DNA of 64,000 nucleotides from Labia minor (taxonomy: Eukaryota; Arthropoda; Insecta; Dermaptera; Spongiphoridae). Numbering within the stretch: position 1 is the stretch's first letter; each line of letters begins with the position of its first letter. Shown piece by piece: positions 10,792 to 23,800 of the stretch. The stretch spans positions 47,864,655-47,928,654 of the forward strand of contig OY720347.1 of NCBI GenBank assembly GCA_963082975.1. Direction: 5' to 3'. The translations under genes and the position numbers were made by a program. The notes beneath the pieces are model-generated. The model searched no databases. It was given only the letters and a program-made list of their open reading frames with translations, and was not told where the DNA came from.

Positions 10792-11398
10792 TTGCTTTAA
10801 AACTGTTTAAAACCCCAGAGTGGACGCTGACAATTTGGGTTTTTCCGGGTAAGACTGTCCCCTCCCCTGGTTTTCCCCAATAACAAAGTGAAAGAAAATT
10901 CCCTTATATGCCTCCCCTTCCGAGCCCCTAAGAGGGGTTATTTTAAAGGAACAATCGAAAAATGATTTTAAATGAATGAATGGATGAAAATTCAAATTTT
11001 ATATATAGTTTTTTATATATGTTTATTTATTCACAAAAAATTAATTGACATAATTATCAATTTAATAAAATAAAATAGTATTATTAATAGTATTAAATTA
11101 TAGCCGTAATTCTCTAGGAGGATATAGTTACACAATGAACTTTAAATATTTATATATGTATATATTTTTACGATGATTTTTTTCCGAGGACCGCGGACCC
11201 CCAGTAAAAGCTTCGCGGACCCCCAGGGGTCCGCGGACCACAGTTTAAGAACCACTGGCTTAGAATATTTGAATGTTTTTAATAATTCAAATATTGAATA
11301 AAATATGAATCGTCTAATAAAAAAATTATTAAAAAAACATTCCAAATTACTATTCCATATAATGATTATTATAATATAAAATATTAATATATTTTTAT

Positions 11399-11955
11399 TA
11401 CTATCTCGCCAGAGATAGTATTGCGATAACGAAAATTTTCGAGGTTGAGATTTTGATGTTTTTATGCGTGTGTGTGTGTGCGTGTGTGTCTATGCAACCA
11501 AGATTACGCAAAAACGGTTTGAGCTAGAATGATGAAATTTGGTACATGGGCATTATTCAAAATTCATAGTTTTCTATCAACTTTTGAGAAATGTAGCTCA
11601 ACCGGAAGAGGGTCATTACCTACAACGTTTTGATTTTTTTTCTTCTAAAGTGACCGTAAAAATAAAGATATATGTTTAATAATTTTTTATATGATTAATA
11701 ATTGTATAAAACTCCTATATATAGAATTTCAGCTTGATTGAGTCAGTGAAAGTACCAGAATTAATTTTTTAACACTGCAAATCTCACGCGCCAACACGTG
11801 TAGTGGTGCCATCAACAAAGCCAAACATGCGCTGGTTTAATAAATATTAGTTATTAATTTTAATTTATAATTTAATTAATTTAATTTAATTTAAATTAAT
11901 ATATGTTATTTAATCCAATTCAAATTTGCGAGATAGTCGAGTGGAGACACTCCAG
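11399..11955 (+). mobile_element. Dispersed family R2, copy 1 (Helentron/HINE-like)
   Basis: Starts TACTATCTCGCC and ends GCGAGATAGTCGAGTGGAGA then CACTCCAG. It thus has an inverted pair TATCTCGC/GCGAGATA and a terminal hairpin GGAG-ACA-CTCC. The core is a (GT)n microsatellite (about 11467-11493), followed by 'gatgaaatttggta'. Copies in opposite orientation are at 20980-21650 and 39975-40560. No open frame. The architecture matches HINE/DINE-1 type elements. The autonomous partner is not in the window. Confidence 0.68.
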
Positions 11956-11965
11956 ATTTTTTTGT

Positions 11966-13146
11966 GAATTAAGAGAGAATATATTCACACATTTTAATCA
12001 TCTCCTAGTTTAATAGTGTTTGACCTGGCTTAAATAAATAAATAAATAAATTAATTAATTAATTAATTAATAAAACTATTTAAAGATTAATGAAAATAAA
12101 AGAAATATATTTCACAAACCACTTTTATTTTTAAATGTATGTATTGATGTATATAGTACTTATATATTATTTGTACCTATAATGGAAGAGGGAGAGCTAG
12201 AGGAAAATTCATTATTCCTTTTGAATTTTTCTTGAAATAATAATGTTTTAGTCCTTTTTGTAAAGCCTTCTATTTATTATTCAAAGAATAAAATTGATAG
12301 AATTTTAGAGAAGTAAAACAAATAATTATTTAAACGATATTCATTAATGAATCCAACTTTATTAAATATATAAAACAGATCTAAAAATGATTCATTAAAA
12401 ATGAACTCAAGAAAATAAACACAACCAATTTCTCATCAAAGTTAAGACATACATACCTTTTGATTATTATATTGATATACTATTTATTTCTATTTACACT
12501 GAATAATTGACAATACTTTGACACTTATCGATTACTTTCATTTATGTTTTAAAAAATAATGATTGAAATTGGAAACTTTAAATTAAAAATAAATATATTA
12601 TAATTATTGATTATTAAATTCAAAAATTAAAATTAAATTATTGAACAATCTAAAGTTCAATATCTCAATTTTAAGTACATCATAGTCATCAAATATTTAA
12701 ATAAATTTATTTACATTATGTAAATTAATTCATTTATCATCTAATTTTTTTATTTAATTTCCAAGAATGTATTTTAATAATTATATAGTAATTTTTAGAA
12801 CTATTATAACCTATTATACCATATAAAATATCGTGTACAAATAAAAAATTTAGCGATTAAAAAAAATAACTAAAAAGAAAACAAAAAGAAAATTTAACTA
12901 TTAATAATGATTGAATTAAAATAAATGTAAATCTATTATATATTAACTTTCAACAAAATATTATACACCACCTAGGCGGTTGAGGGGTTGGGGAAGAGTT
13001 AACTTTTTACGTGAGGAGAGGGCTGAAGATTTAGAAAATGAATAAAGAAATATTTGGAAATTTACCCTGAAAATTTTTTTTAACTATTTTCAATTTATAA
13101 TTAAAAGAAATTGAAAAAATAAATATGTATAATAATAAAATCGATA
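11966..13146. other. AT-rich intronic stretch
   Basis: Contains a short (AATT)n/(AAAT)n tract near 12030-12070 and a GC-richer patch at 12966-13030 with no frame. Nothing else is supported. Confidence 0.5.
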
Positions 13147-13297
13147 GGTTAAGTTAAGTTATTAAAAACTAAGTATTAAGTTTCAATATAAATTATACTA
13201 AACTTTATGTCATTTCGTCAGTTATGTTATCACCTTTGTTTAACACGATTTATACTGAAACTTAATACCTAGTGTTTTTAATAAATTATCCTTAACC
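13147..13297. mobile_element. Small MITE with ~48-bp inverted repeats
   Basis: Starts GGTTAAGTTAAGTTATTAAA and ends with the matching inverse ...TTTAATAAATTATCCTTAACC. The arms share 'aagtattaagtttca', with a few mismatches. The loop is about 55 nt. There is no coding capacity and no clear target duplication. Confidence 0.6.
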
Positions 13298-13316
13298 TTT
13301 TGATTTTATTTGATTT

Positions 13317-13762
13317 TATGTGATTCTCAATCTTTTTTTTTAACAGTTTAAAATTTTGGCGGCACACAAAGAAAAAGTTAAGTGTAAAAGTTATTTACTT
13401 ACCTATAATAGACTCTGAAATATAGTTTATGATAATAAATAACCTTTTTCAATAGTCGGGCACATTTTTGAAATAATATAACACGGGTGGGCACACTCGG
13501 TGATACTTAGACCCATATTGAAAAATCGAAAATGTTTAAGAGCCTGATCGCAAAAACATTTTACTTTTTTTAGAACCATATTGAAAAAATTGAAAAAAGT
13601 CGGAAATGTTTAAGAGCAAAAACAATTTACCTTTTTTTTACATACTTATAAAATAAATAAGTACTTTTTCTTAATTTGAACTTTACATTTGTAAAATTTG
13701 GCGGCAAATTTTGAAAATCTCGTGGCACACAAAAGTGCACAGTGGTTGAGAATCATTGCAGT
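13317..13762. mobile_element. Degenerate hAT-type MITE-B copy
   Basis: The terminal motifs are 'tgattctcaa' (left) and 'ttgagaatca' (right). The interior block 'gtgatacttagacccatatt' and a following 'agaaccatattgaaaaaatt' match the MITE-B copy at 26273-26639. No 8-bp duplication could be matched, so the ends are approximate. Confidence 0.55.
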
Positions 13763-15420
13763 AAACCCTAGTTACAATGAACTATCAAATTACTTGTTCT
13801 TTATAACACTATAACAACATTTGGGCTTGAGGAAGGTTACACATCCCAGAATAATGTTGTCCAGGGCTTCAGTAAATTCTTGAGATATATTTGAACAAAT
13901 TTGAAAAACGCCGTTATACATCGAGGGCGTCATTTATTTCTGATTTCGTTGGCCTAATTATTTACCATTGTTGTACCACTGGTGGCTCATGCCGCAACAT
14001 AAAATAAATAGACAAATTATGGAGCCGGAGGGAACATGTTAAGTATATCTTTAAATTCCGTCCTCCCATTCCTATTGAATTTCTAAATTAAGGCACTTAA
14101 ATTGTAAAAATCTAAATTAAATAATTATCCCTTTTATTTATAGCCTATTTGTTCTTAGAGTAAATAAAAATAATATTTATTTACAAAATTTTGAAAAAAA
14201 AGATTTATTTAATAAAATTATTATATATTCCATGAAAATCCAATTCTAGTTTAATAATCAACTCAATCATTTAAATTCAATTATATAGTTAATAAGTTTA
14301 TAAAAAAAATTACTTATACTTAAAAACTAATTCATACAATATTTATTCTTTTTAGAAAATTTTATTTAAATATTAAATAATATAAATTAAAATAAATATT
14401 GTTAATTAACTAGTTTTTCCTTTAATAAAATAAAAATATAATAATAAGGAAAGGGATAATAAAAATAATTATAATAATAAGAAAAGGAATCATTAGCCTT
14501 AAGAGTCAAGGTTTATACGACTAGTTTGAAAGTTTAACAGAGCTGCATTTGTGATTTCGTGCAGAGTGTAAATTAAATGGCAAGAACAACAGCCGAGAAT
14601 CCACTTGGTAGTAGACGTCACCCTTAACTCATCAGAGGCTGTTGAGAGGCAGCTAAACAAGAAGACATCCCGAAAAGCATAAGAGAAGACTCCCACATAT
14701 CACAGCCCATTCCATCCGACCCCATCTCATTTCAACATAATTTGAGAATCCTGTTTTCTTGTTTATCTAAGCAAAAACCGGGAATGGTTTAATCTAAATA
14801 TAACCAACATTTAATTAATTATAATTATTATTTTTAAACATGAAATCATTATAAATAAGTTCATCTTATTTTTTTTCTGTTAACTCAATCATAAGCTTAC
14901 TTATGATTATTTCTATACTAGTCTTTTTATCATTCTACTAAAACTTACAATTATCTCTATGCCTTTTGAAGTAGTTAATAATTTGTTAGTTAGTTTATAT
15001 TGTCGTATATTGGAGGCTTAGTATGGATTGAGTTATGAAAAAATGGGTTTTAAAATTAATAAAATTTATTTTTTAATGAATAGTTGGGTGCACAGTTCAT
15101 TTCTAATCCAGCGAAGGTTGGTTGATAAGGGAAGAGGTAAATTTGAATTCATTGAATTCATTCAGATAAAAAAAATCAAATATTAAATTAAAATAAATTT
15201 TATATTTAATAATAAAAGAATCTAACATAATTACATTTCCTATTGTGAGAATTATAAATAGGTAATTAACTATATAAAATAAAGTTATTTATTTAATATT
15301 ATAAATTAAAACAAATTTTGTATTTATAATTAGCAATTGGAATTTATATTAAGGGTCGACCACTTAGCTGTTATTGTTAATATATAGAGTTAGGAGCAAA
15401 TAGAGACTAGTAATGAATCT
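13763..15420. other. Intronic stretch with two GC-richer islands, unassigned
   Basis: Islands at about 13810-14040 and 14490-14760 are richer in G+C than the surroundings. The second supports a 65-codon minus-strand frame and short alternative frames beginning MEWAVICGSLLLCFSGCLLV. No frame is long or clearly bounded by splice sites, so no gene is called. They could be old repeats or conserved non-coding sequence. Confidence 0.3.
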
Positions 15421-15429
15421 TCGATTAGT

Positions 15430-15550
15430 ACTTCAAAAATCAGGGCTGGCGACTGCTTGGGGGGGGGGGGAGTCTGTCGTGATTCCTGGTCCTGGGACTG
15501 TAATCCAGTCAGGGGATGATGTGTCTCTGCTCCGCTCTATGCCGCAGACT
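15430..15550. other. GC-rich island with poly-G run
   Basis: A 12-13 nt G run near 15460 is followed by 'attcctggtcctgggactgt'. It looks like a fragment of a dispersed repeat, but there is no second copy in the window and no frame. Confidence 0.3.
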
Positions 15551-15727
15551 AATCAACATTCTTGATTACATCCATAAGAAAAACTTTTTATCTCCTCCTA
15601 GTATCCTCTGGCTAACTTTCAAATAACTCACCCATCTTGTACACAAGTGTTCACTTGTCAATTCTCTTTAATATTAAGAACCGCTTGTCATGTGATTTAT
15701 TAGTTTAAAATGATTTATTAGTTTAAA

Positions 15728-15970
15728 AAATTTAAGTAAAAAGAAATCTTTTTAAAAAATACACTTTACTTAAAATTGCACTAAAAAGTAAAAAATAAAA
15801 TCACTTTAAAGTGTGTGCGCTCAAATTATAATAACACCAAATGGAAGCAAATGTTTTACGGTGTTATTATAATTTGAGCGCACACACTTTAAAGTGATTT
15901 TATTTTTTACTTTTTAGTGCAATTTTAAGTAAAGTGTATTTTTTAAAAAGATTTCTTTTTACTTAAATTT
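15728..15970. repeat. Perfect 111-bp-armed hairpin
   Basis: Arm 15728-15838 and arm 15860-15970 are exact reverse complements base for base as far as I can check, with a 21-nt loop. Complementarity stops abruptly at 15727/15971. The arms contain 'gtgtgcgctcaaattataat' and the palindrome 'cactttaaagtg'. It lies in the long intron of the plus-strand gene. Transcription across it would give a long double-stranded RNA stem. It may be a young foldback element or a hairpin-RNA locus. No protein is encoded. Confidence 0.9.
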
Positions 15971-15979
15971 ATTTTATAC

Positions 15980-16260
15980 TTTTTAGTCGTATTCAGCGCT
16001 TCTAGAACTGCTATCGCCATCTATGATTGAAATAGTGAACTATTCCATATTCCGCATATGAAAGTTTAGTTAATTAATTACCACTAATAGATAAATAATT
16101 CAGTGGATTTTTCAATTGATCCGTGTATTATTAGCAGGAGCAAGCGCGTATGCAAAATTTCAAGTTGATTGAATGACGGGAAGTTGTTGAAATATCGATT
16201 ATAAAATGCCGCGGACAAACAAACATCCGGACAGACTGAGTTAAGTAAAAGTGTATAAAA
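15980..16260. other. Possible retroelement-derived repeat fragment
   Basis: GC-richer than its flanks, with text such as 'gcaaaatttcaagttgattg' and 'caaacatccggacagactga' in the style of arthropod interspersed repeats. No second copy is in the window and no frame is open. Confidence 0.25.
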
Positions 16261-17870
16261 AAGATGAATTCATGAAATCGTTTCTATTTTTCAATCGAAA
16301 ATATTTAATTGATGTTGTCGGCTTTTTAGGTCTTTTGTACTATTAAAATTTAAAAAAGATGTCATGTAATTTATTGAGTGAGTGGACGTGAGGATGTCAA
16401 TATTGGTTATAAATGTTAATTTATAGCACTTTAATGCTATTTCTCTATTAAAAGGCATATGTATGCTTATATATTACAATATAAATAGATGGATGATTCC
16501 TAAAGGATAGAAACATTTAAAAGAAATATTGATCAATAAAACAAAATATTTTACAATTTTAACCCTCACTTTTCTCTAAATTCCTTAAGATCCATTTTTT
16601 AAAAATATTAAAATTGTTCTAAATTTTCTAGATTTAAAAAAATAAATTAAAAATAAAACAACTTGATGAAAGTCAATTTTTTATTTTTATCAATTTATTT
16701 TATTTAAAATAATAAAAGGAAAGTATTCATAGTTATAAAATACTTAGTTACATAACAATTAACTACAAATAAAACTTTTCTATTTTATTCACCGTAACAA
16801 ATTCTCTATTCTAAATAATTTTATAAGCCGGAATCTGTTGAGGTATTCAGAACTTCCATTTCTAATTCCTTGCTAAGACAATCTAATTTAATTTCACCCG
16901 AGGCCAAGAAAGGAATTTCGGACGTATGAAAATCTCCAAACAACGTTAACAAAAGCGTTGCTCACCAAAATATTTCAATAATTTCTACTAATTTCAAAGA
17001 AAAAATCCTTCTTTGATTCAATCATAGAAATAAAATACCTTTTTTTAATCCAAAATAAATTAGATTATTTTTTTTTATTTTTATTTTATTAATAAATACA
17101 CACACACATTATTTAATAAAATAAAAAGTTTATGATATACATAATTTAAACATTTAAACTAAAATTTAAAATTATAAATTTTATTTTCATGAACATTAGT
17201 GTTAAATTAGAATATATAAATTATATTTAAAATAATGAAAAATAATAGACAAATATAAGTATATATATTTATCATATATCTTTTGTATATATATAGATAC
17301 TATTTTTGTTTTTGATTAATAATAATAATTTTATTTCATATACCTATTAAAGAAATAGAATTTTGAATTATTTCTTGCCATTAATAGCTAATTTGTTTTC
17401 AAATTTACTAAAAATTAAATCAAAATATTTAGGAAAATAAAGCCGGAAATTAGATTTTGAAAGGTTTGACCCTAAGGGTAATAAAATATCCTAAGAGCTC
17501 TATCTTTGATTCTAGATTACTAATAAAGTTTACAGAAGGAGATGGGTCGAAGATTAATATTTAAATTGATTAGAAAATATACAAAACTTGGGAATATTTG
17601 ATAAGGATATTCCTTAATAAACTATATAATAACTATTTTAACATTTTTTTTTATTTTTTTTTTACTAAAATTTAAGGAATTCAAATATTAAGATTAAAAT
17701 ATTGATTGATACTTCTTCAAACACTTAATAAACCCAAATAAAGAATTATGTATAAAAGGTTCAATCATTCTGGCATTTCTAGGTAGATCTAGGTTAATCT
17801 TAATTCATAATTTAGTTTGTAATATTATAAGTAATATAAAAATTATTAACTCTATTTAAATTTAATTCAG
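16261..17870. other. AT-rich intron, nothing further identified
   Basis: Simple AT-rich sequence with short A/T runs and a (CA)n trace near 17100. It ends at the acceptor 'tttaattcag' of the exon at 17871. Confidence 0.5.
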
Positions 17871-20800
17871 AATAATATTCCATCCCGTCATCGTACTGAT
17901 GCTATTTTCTTTGCCGTTTATAAAATTACAAGTACCATAAGAACTGTGATTCTTCATTATTTGAAAGCTTGTTGGAACAATTTTTCATATTTGGATTTTT
18001 TAGCAATGTCAGAAATGGATGAACTAAATTATGGAACTGTATGCAGGTATTTTCTCAATAAAAAAGTAAAAAATTATTTAAAAAACTATATAAGATATAA
18101 GTATATATATATAGATCAAGATTATTAGAATATTTGTTGATTAGCAAAAATTTAATTATTTTTGTGAATTATACTTTTAAGTGAAAATCATATTTAATGC
18201 TCTTGTTTTATTTATTTAAACTGTTAAAATATATTTTTATTTATTTAAGATTAAATTATATATATTTCTATTTTTATATTTTCCTCTTGCTCAAGTGTTC
18301 CAGAAATATTTTATTTTTCTTTTTTAGACAGATATAAAAATGATTATAATATATGTAAGTTACATAAAGATATTATTGTATATTGTTCATAAAAACTATA
18401 CTATAATTTATAGAATATATGCAACATAAATTATCCTAATGAATCTAATAGTAATGCCAAATATCGGATTAAGTAATATACTCTTGATAATTAAGTACCT
18501 CGAGACTCGGCTCGGCAATTAAGTTAAAAAAAATGATTCTTTATTATTGGGTTTGGCTGGTAATATTAATACCTGATTCACCGAATCGCCATTCAAATAA
18601 TAACATACAAACAGAAAAGTAGGCCTGTTGATATAAAATATATACCTGGGACACCGAGCTACCTTTGAATGTAAACATTATGCATAATTAAATAGTGGAT
18701 AAATTCTGTTATTATACATCAAAACCTTCCTTTTCAATCACTCTATCTATTAAAAAAAAAACATCAAAATCCGATGCGTAGTTTTAAAGGGACAGAGAAA
18801 TCGACTTTGTTTTATACTAAGTAATGATTATGAAAAAAAATTTTATAAACAAATGTATTTAATTAAATTAATAAATTTAAAAAATATTAAATTATATTTA
18901 GCTTAATTATAAAAATTAAAATAAAAAGAAATTATTTTAAAAAATTACAACTATAACAATAATATTAAAAAATATATAAAATTACCTGAAAATAATTAGA
19001 TATTTATTTGATAAAATTAAAATTTTAATTATCTTAAAAATTAATCCAAGTAATATCGTCTATTTCTATTCGACACTATTTTCAGTTATGTGATGAGAAG
19101 GGATTCACAGTCAGAGAGTAGAGAGTAAAAAAAATTGTAATTGAAGACCGCCGTTTTTTAAAATAATTAAATTATTTTTTTATAGATTATAAAATAAAAA
19201 TTATTGTTAAAATAAAAAATAATAGTTTGATTTAATAAATTAAAATACTATAAACATTTTTAGTGGGAATTTCTCAGGGAGGTAGGGAAGTCAGATAGGC
19301 GACAACTTTTATTCCAAATGTTCTCTCCCTACCTGTGACGTCATGAAGGGCTGGGTGATGTTTAAATTAAGGAAAAACTAATGAAGAGGATTTTTCCCAG
19401 AGATGTGATCAATAAAACTCGTATTTTCTTTATAAATACTACCTATGGTGTGAATTTCAAAAAAATCAATCGAGCGGTTTCTGAAATTGTATATTTTTTT
19501 TTCTAAACTATAAAATAAAAAATTTGGTTAAATTCAATTTTGACGATTAAAAATTCTTTCTTTTTTTAAAAAAATTTGATTTCATTTAAATTTTTAAACA
19601 AAAAATAAATTTTCTATGCAATTTGCATTTAGATCATTTAACATTTAATCACAAATTTTCTTTTTTTTTAAAATTTAAAAATTTTCTCTCCTTTAACAAT
19701 CCATCTTTTTCTTTTAACAATGAAACACCTTAACACAACTCGACTCATTTAAAAAAATGAATCTACTATCAAAAAATAAACTTTTGGCTCTATTAATATA
19801 AACAAACAATGAGATTATTAATAATTTGAATTGTTTAATTATTTCATTATGAACAACAACCGCATATCAACCGATACCTACTTCAAACGAATCGAGATTT
19901 ACCATCACCACAACCCTTTCAACGATTTGCCTACACATGAACACTCTCTGTAACCTCTTACATTTTGCCATACGAATCAAAATTTAAAAAAGCAATCTCG
20001 CTACTAATCTCGCTATTAAAAAAATTTCCTTTAACCCTAAATCTTATTACTTTATCTCATTATAATAACTAATTTCATATTTCATAATTCATAACACAAT
20101 ATTTATCACTCAATTAACAATTATTTTTCTTAACTTATCACTTAAATAATTAAACCCAAAAACTTTTTATATATCGTTTTTCGATCAAGATCGACCCTCT
20201 ATCTTCAAATTCTGTATAGCTCTCTCTCTCTCCATATTTTAAAATCACCAAAACACCAATCACAGACAAACTTCCTGAAATAATTGAAGAATAACAAGAA
20301 TCTCGCAACTAATCAAAGGAGTATAAAAATAAAAAAATAAAAAAAACTACAATTCATTATATTGACTATCATTAATAACCTTGAAAAAAATTTTATATAA
20401 TTTTAATTGATGTGCTAATGTACCATTTAATTGCAAGCCAAATTTAAATTTTAAATGGAATTTAAAATAGGGTAAAAGACTTCATAGGAAAAAATTTTTA
20501 AAAAATTACTATCTTCTGGATGTATGAGATTAAAATAAAAATTGCCATTTCCTTCATATTAGTGATTCAAATCCAAAGGAACTGTGGCAAGGGAGACTTT
20601 AATTTTGCGGTGAAAATACCATCCCCTTTGTATTATGAACATAAACCTAAATCGAAAATACCAACTTTTTACTTGTACTAACACTAGAAGGGAAGGCGAA
20701 CAATCCTTAAGGGATGTTGGATCATTGGGACAAGGATGTTAGTTTTTGAATTAGTTGGAGACTGGAATTGATTATGTTGATTAGTTAGGTTCCAAGTCAG

Positions 20801-23800
20801 TTCAAGTCCGACGTATTTATTCATATCTCGATGGGATGCCTTCATGTAATGATTTTTTTTATAAATGGGGGATTTGGCAGGGGGAAATTAAAGAAAAAGA
20901 AGAGTTGGTCTCATATGTGTAATGGAAAATGTGGACTTTGAATCGGCGTGAACTGACCTGGAGATCTAGACAAAATTAGCTGGAGTGTCTCCACTCGACT
21001 ATCTCGCAAATTTGAATTGGATTAAATAACATAATATATTATATTTAAATTAAATTTAATTAATTATAAATTATAAATAATAAATATTAAACCAGCGCAT
21101 GTTTGACTTTTTGTTGATGGCACCACGTCACGTGTTGGCGTGTGAGATTTGCAGTGTTAAAAAATTAATTCTGGTACTTTCAGCGATTCAATCAAGCTGA
21201 ATTTCTATATATAGGAGTTTTATACAATTATTAATCAGGTGAAAAATTATCAAACATATATCTTTATTTTTACGGTCACTTTAGAGGAAAATAAATCAAA
21301 ACGTTGTAGGTAATGACCTTCTTCTGGCTAAGTTATATTTCTTAAAAGTTGATAGAAAACTATGAATTTTGAATAATGCTCATGTACCAAATTTCATCAT
21401 TCTAGCTCAAACCGTTTTTGCGCAATCTTGGTTACATACATACACACACACATACACACACACACGAACATACATACACACACATACACACACACACGAA
21501 CATACATACACACACATACACATACACACACACAGACATTTTTCTCAACCTTAGTGAAAATGATTCAGGAACCTTCAAAACGTATGAAAACATCAAAATC
21601 TCAACATCGAAAATTTTCGTGATCGCAATACTATTTCTTACGAGATAGTAAAAAAAGATTTATAGATTTAGATTTTTTTTTTTAAATTATTGAATATAAA
21701 AATGTATATAAAAAAATTTTAGATAAAGATGATTCATTAAAAATTATAAAAAAACCAATTCTGGTTAAAAAAAACAATTTTTTTAAATTATTGGAAAAAA
21801 ATTAAAAAAAACAAACAAAACAATCCTTTTTGGAAAACAATATATTTTTTATATTGTAGCCGGTCCTTTCGTAGGAGATAGCCCGTGGACGACCGAGTGT
21901 AGTGGTGGTCCTTTTTCTCTTCCAGAAAAGTCCGTCTTCTCTCGACGGTAGCCCACGAACGAATGACCTTGTCTGACTTTTTTACCGACCGACGATAGTA
22001 AGGGAGGTATTGTTTTCACACCAAATTTCACATGCATTTTCTTAACAGAAAAAAGTATTTTTAGCATGATGTCTGTCCGTCCGTCCGTCCGTATAGATGT
22101 GTACAGCCTGAACGGCTCAACGGATTTTGATGAAATTTGGTATATTTACTTAATGCATCAGTGGGATGAATTGATCAACTTTTGGTGCAAATCCGGAAAC
22201 CGGAAGTGGTAGTATTAGCGATCGACGATAGGAAGGGAAGGGTTATTTTTACACCAAATTTCACATGAGGAGATTTTTTACATATCACCACGAATCATGG
22301 ACTTTGTATTGGTTTTATCCTCGAGGAAAATCATCTTTATTAGTTTTTTCTTAATTTAAAATTATATGACGTCATCCAGTCATTCATGACGTCACAGCCT
22401 GGTCTTACATATATATTATAAATAAAATAAAATTTATTTATGTTATATATTTTTTTATATCTATATCTGTTTTTTATTACATTAATAGATATATTAAAAT
22501 TATTTGAAAAGGTTTCTGTAGCTGGAAATTAATTTATTTCAAACTGTCGGTCGGTTCGGATCTGGCCACAGGTCAACTTATTTACAACTCTTTCAGGGGA
22601 ATCCTTTCCATTGAAAATATAATACATTTATTTAATAAATTTTATTTTTAAAAGATTAAGGATATTTTTGGAATATCATTACAATATATATGAATATATG
22701 TTATGAAAATTAAAATTAAACTTAAAAATAATTTTTCAATTAATACTCGTTGAAGAATCAAGTTGAAAGTTTTATATTTTTAAGTATAATTCTAATTTAT
22801 TTATCATATTAAATTGTTTAACCTAGTAACTACGATTAAATCTATTAATTTCTATTTATAAATATATTATCTATTAATATATATATATATATATATACAT
22901 ACTTGTTAAAAATTAATAAATACCAAAATTATCTCTTGAAAAGGAAACCAGTCTGTTATATTTTTACATTTTGCTCAATTATTCTAAAAAGAAAAATATA
23001 ATGGATAGAATATTGAAAAAATCAAAAGTGGTTTGCCGAAATCCCATCTTCAAATTGACTTGAGATGCGCTCCATTCACTCCGGGGAAACGCAATCGATT
23101 CAAGAGTGTTTTTATATATTCTTGACTTTCACCTTTTCTATTTTATCTTTTTTGCGCAAATACAATGATATTATTCAATATAAGAATCATTATTATTTGA
23201 AAATTTTAAATAAATGAATATTAATTAAACGGAAAAATAATGTGTATTTTATAAGCAAAAACCTTTTATATTTTGAATTAGCATTCTATTAGATAACAAG
23301 CCAAAAAAATTATTAAATTTAAAATAAGCAATTAAAAGAATAGTTCAAATATATTTTAGAAATATATTGTATAAAAATAATTAAAATAATAATAAAAAAG
23401 CTTATAAAACATGGTTTTTCTCGAGGACAAAAAAGAATAAAATAAATTTCTTATAAGCCTGTGATTGAATTGCTTCATATACAACGAAAAACCTTAGACA
23501 CATGTAGTTTTATTTATTTATCAAGCCAAATTTTAGTAATAAAAAAAAAATTTATTTAACACACAAACTAATAAACTATTATTTCTATTATGCAATACAA
23601 TTGACAATTTAAGAGCTAATTAATCTTTTATTATTTTTCACTGTATTTTACAATAAATGTAACAAATTTTAAAAGAATTATTATTTTATTAAATTTACAT
23701 ATTCTCAATCAAATAAAAATCAGTTGATTACATTATAAGAAATTTTTTACTTGTTAATAGAGTGGTTAAGGTTAGTATATACATATATATATAAATTATA

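Larger units (their letters stand above)
7961..11257 (-). mobile_element. Autonomous-type hAT transposon
   Basis: The ends are imperfect inverted repeats: left CATAGGTTCTTAAACTTATG..cacggaccccc, right (reverse complement) CAGTGGTTCTTAAACTGTGG..cggacccc. The element spans about 3.3 kb and carries one intact transposase gene (8347-10206, minus). The 8 bp on each side are not identical (left acctattg, right gcttagaa), so the target duplication has decayed or one boundary is slightly off. The interior holds a 55-bp tandem duplication (10682-10791), a near-duplicate of about 28 bp near 10440-10495, and a GC-rich patch at 10805-10945. Confidence 0.75.

Noticed and set aside
14499..14696. 65-codon minus-strand frame in a GC-richer island
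   Set aside because: No splice sites or motif, and competing short frames exist in the other phases.
21369..21648. Three overlapping plus-strand frames rich in Thr-His-Tyr-Ile repeats
   Set aside because: They are translations of the CA/TACA microsatellite inside R2 copy 2. All three frames are open because of the repeat.
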